NCBI RefSeq assembly: GCF_010093125.1
Contig: NZ_NMZQ01000011.1
Span: 62,001 to 126,000 of the forward strand
Source of the DNA: Veillonella sp. R32
Lineage (GTDB): Bacteria; Bacillota; Negativicutes; Veillonellales; Veillonellaceae
Length of the DNA stretch: 64,000 bases
Direction of reading: 5' to 3'
The notes beneath the pieces are model-generated. The model made no database searches and had not been told where the DNA came from. It saw only the letters and a program-made list of their open reading frames with translations. A program made the translations under genes and the position numbers. Below, piece by piece: positions 62,708 to 64,000 of this stretch; within the stretch, counting starts at the first letter, position 1; every line of letters starts with the position of its first letter.

Positions 62708-64000
62708 CTATTTATTCGCTAATGATTTATATCTGTTATAACGTGCCATAGCCTCTGCTTCAGAGCGTTCAAATAAGATTTGGGCTAATTCAGGAGATTT
62801 CTTTTCCAACGATGCATATCGAACTTCTCCACGAATAAACTCTAAGAACTTACCATTAGGCTCTTTAGAATCAAGGATAAATGGATTTTCATTAAGATCA
62901 ATACGTCTTGGATCATAACGGTATAACTGCCAATATCCTGTATCTACAGCATCTTTCATTTCATTTTGAACTTTATTCATGCCACATTTTAAACCATGAT
63001 TAATGCATGGAGCATAGCATATAATTAAAGATGGTCCATTATACGATTCAGCCTCTAAAACAGCTTTTAAGAACTGATTCTGATTAGCTCCCATTGAAAC
63101 TTGAGCTACATATACATCACCATAACTCATAGCCATCATACCCAAGTCTTTCTTTTTACGCGTTTTACCAGCTGCAGCAAATTCAGCAACTGCGCCTGTT
63201 GGTGTAGCTTTTGAAGCTTGTCCACCTGTATTAGAGTAAACTTCTGTATCAAATACTAAAATATTTACATTAGCACCTGAAGCAATCACATGGTCTAAAC
63301 CGCCGAAACCAATATCATAAGCCCAACCATCGCCACCAAATAACCAAATAGATTTTTTAGAGAAATGTTCTTTAGAGTTCTTAATGCTAATAAATAGTTT
63401 TTCAACATTACTATCTTTGCATTCAAACTCTGCCAACGCTTCTGCGATCTGCAAACTTAATACTTTAGTTTCTTGTTCATCATCATATTTTTCTAACCAA
63501 GTATTTAATAAGTCTTTTAAACGACTTTCAGTGATAGTCTTAACAAATTGTTCGACTTCAGATCTTAATCTTTCTCTTTGCTGCTCTACTGATAAATAAA
63601 TACCTAAGCCAAATTCTGCATTATTTTCAAATAATGAGCCCGCTACAGCTGGTCCATGTCCTAATGCATTCGTTGTATAAGGGAATGATGGGAAGCTAGT
63701 AGCCCATACTTGAGAACACCCTGTTGCTGTAGCAACATACATACGATCACCAAAAAGTTGCGTAATTAATTTTGCATACGGAGTTTCACCACAACCTGGA
63801 CAAGCGCCTGGGAATTCTAATAAAGGTTGTTCAAACTGACTTCCTTTAACCGTATTCTTACCCATTGGATTTACTTTAGGACTTAATGTCATCGCATAAT
63901 CCCAATGTCCAGCTTCTTTACGATTATCATCAAGAGGCTGCATAGTTAATGCTTTTCCTGGTGCAGGGCAAACATTAGCACAGCTACCACAGCCTACACA
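62708..64000 (-). CDS. Pyruvate:ferredoxin (2-oxoacid) oxidoreductase, C-terminal part (partial)
   Basis: The frame is open to the window edge, so the N-terminal two thirds are missing; 430 residues are visible. They begin inside a 2[4Fe-4S] ferredoxin-like domain ('CVGCGSCANVCPAPGKAL') and continue with the TPP domain ('FPGACPGCGETPYAKLITQL', 'TATGCSQVWATSFPSFPYTT', 'WLFGGDGWAYDIGFGGLDH'). The standard PFOR sequence near the TPP is TGCSSIWG; here it is TGCSQVWA, hinting at a different 2-oxoacid. It makes acyl-CoA, CO2 and reduced ferredoxin. First visible gene of the operon, 10 bp ahead of the LeuC-like paralogue. Confidence 0.88.
   Translation of the reverse strand, partial: CVGCGSCANVCPAPGKALTMQPLDDNRKEAGHWDYAMTLSPKVNPMGKNTVKGSQFEQPLLEFPGACPGCGETPYAKLITQLFGDRMYVATATGCSQVWATSFPSFPYTTNALGHGPAVAGSLFENNAEFGLGIYLSVEQQRERLRSEVEQFVKTITESRLKDLLNTWLEKYDDEQETKVLSLQIAEALAEFECKDSNVEKLFISIKNSKEHFSKKSIWLFGGDGWAYDIGFGGLDHVIASGANVNILVFDTEVYSNTGGQASKATPTGAVAEFAAAGKTRKKKDLGMMAMSYGDVYVAQVSMGANQNQFLKAVLEAESYNGPSLIICYAPCINHGLKCGMNKVQNEMKDAVDTGYWQLYRYDPRRIDLNENPFILDSKEPNGKFLEFIRGEVRYASLEKKSPELAQILFERSEAEAMARYNRYKSLANK

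Overview
The window looks like a piece of chromosome from a diderm Firmicute of the class Negativicutes, most likely Veillonella or a close relative. Firmicute-type genes and strong AGGAGG ribosome-binding sites occur beside an outer-membrane trimeric autotransporter. That autotransporter has an ESPR-type signal peptide and a C-terminal SLH domain behind its YadA anchor, an arrangement expected in Negativicutes. Genus is inferred from gene content only; no search was run.

Left part (1-24,900): a GntR regulator cut by the window edge and a lipid-kinase-like gene are followed by a ~10.4 kb trimeric autotransporter adhesin (1935-12314, minus). It has collagen-like Gly-X-Y cassettes inside long direct repeats and is interrupted by two in-frame stop codons. 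Next come single housekeeping genes: a GNAT acetyltransferase, an MFS exporter, a beta-carbonic anhydrase, a secreted DUF3298-like protein, tRNA-Gly(CCC), an EamA transporter, a second MFS carrier and alanine racemase. A short remnant of an iron-dependent alcohol dehydrogenase lies just behind alr. The pxpA - NRAMP transporter - pxpB - pxpC operon (5-oxoproline use) closes this part.

Middle (25,200-34,500): a phosphate island, pstSCAB followed by a PhoP/PhoR-type two-component pair, with a Pho-box-like 11-bp repeat array before pstS and a terminator between pstB and the regulator. Then a MobA-like nucleotidyltransferase, and a zinc secondary-alcohol dehydrogenase coupled to a CobW-type GTPase.

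Central block (34,700-51,400): a complete propanediol-utilisation microcompartment locus on the minus strand, in the order pduA-B-C-D-E-G-H-K-J-L-eutJ-M-N-O-P-Q, an aquaglyceroporin, pduU, pduV and an unknown gene with a PGDW-type C-terminus. It is controlled by a divergent PocR/AraC regulator. It encodes the shell, B12-dependent diol dehydratase with its reactivase and adenosyltransferase, aldehyde dehydrogenase, alcohol dehydrogenase and phosphotransacylase. pduS, T, W and X are absent from the locus. The gene order resembles the Lactobacillus/Listeria type.

Right part (51,500-64,000): a candidate structured RNA, an M20-family amidohydrolase, the glutamate/Na+ symporter gltS with a long structured leader, an AEC permease and a small secreted protein. 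At the edge is a catabolic-looking operon: PFOR-like oxidoreductase, a degenerate aconitase-family large subunit, a LeuD-like small subunit, a LeuC-like large subunit, phosphate butyryltransferase, a dicarboxylate-type carrier and butyrate kinase. It suggests fermentation of an organic acid through a 2-oxoacid and an acyl-CoA to ATP. It is the part I would follow up first.
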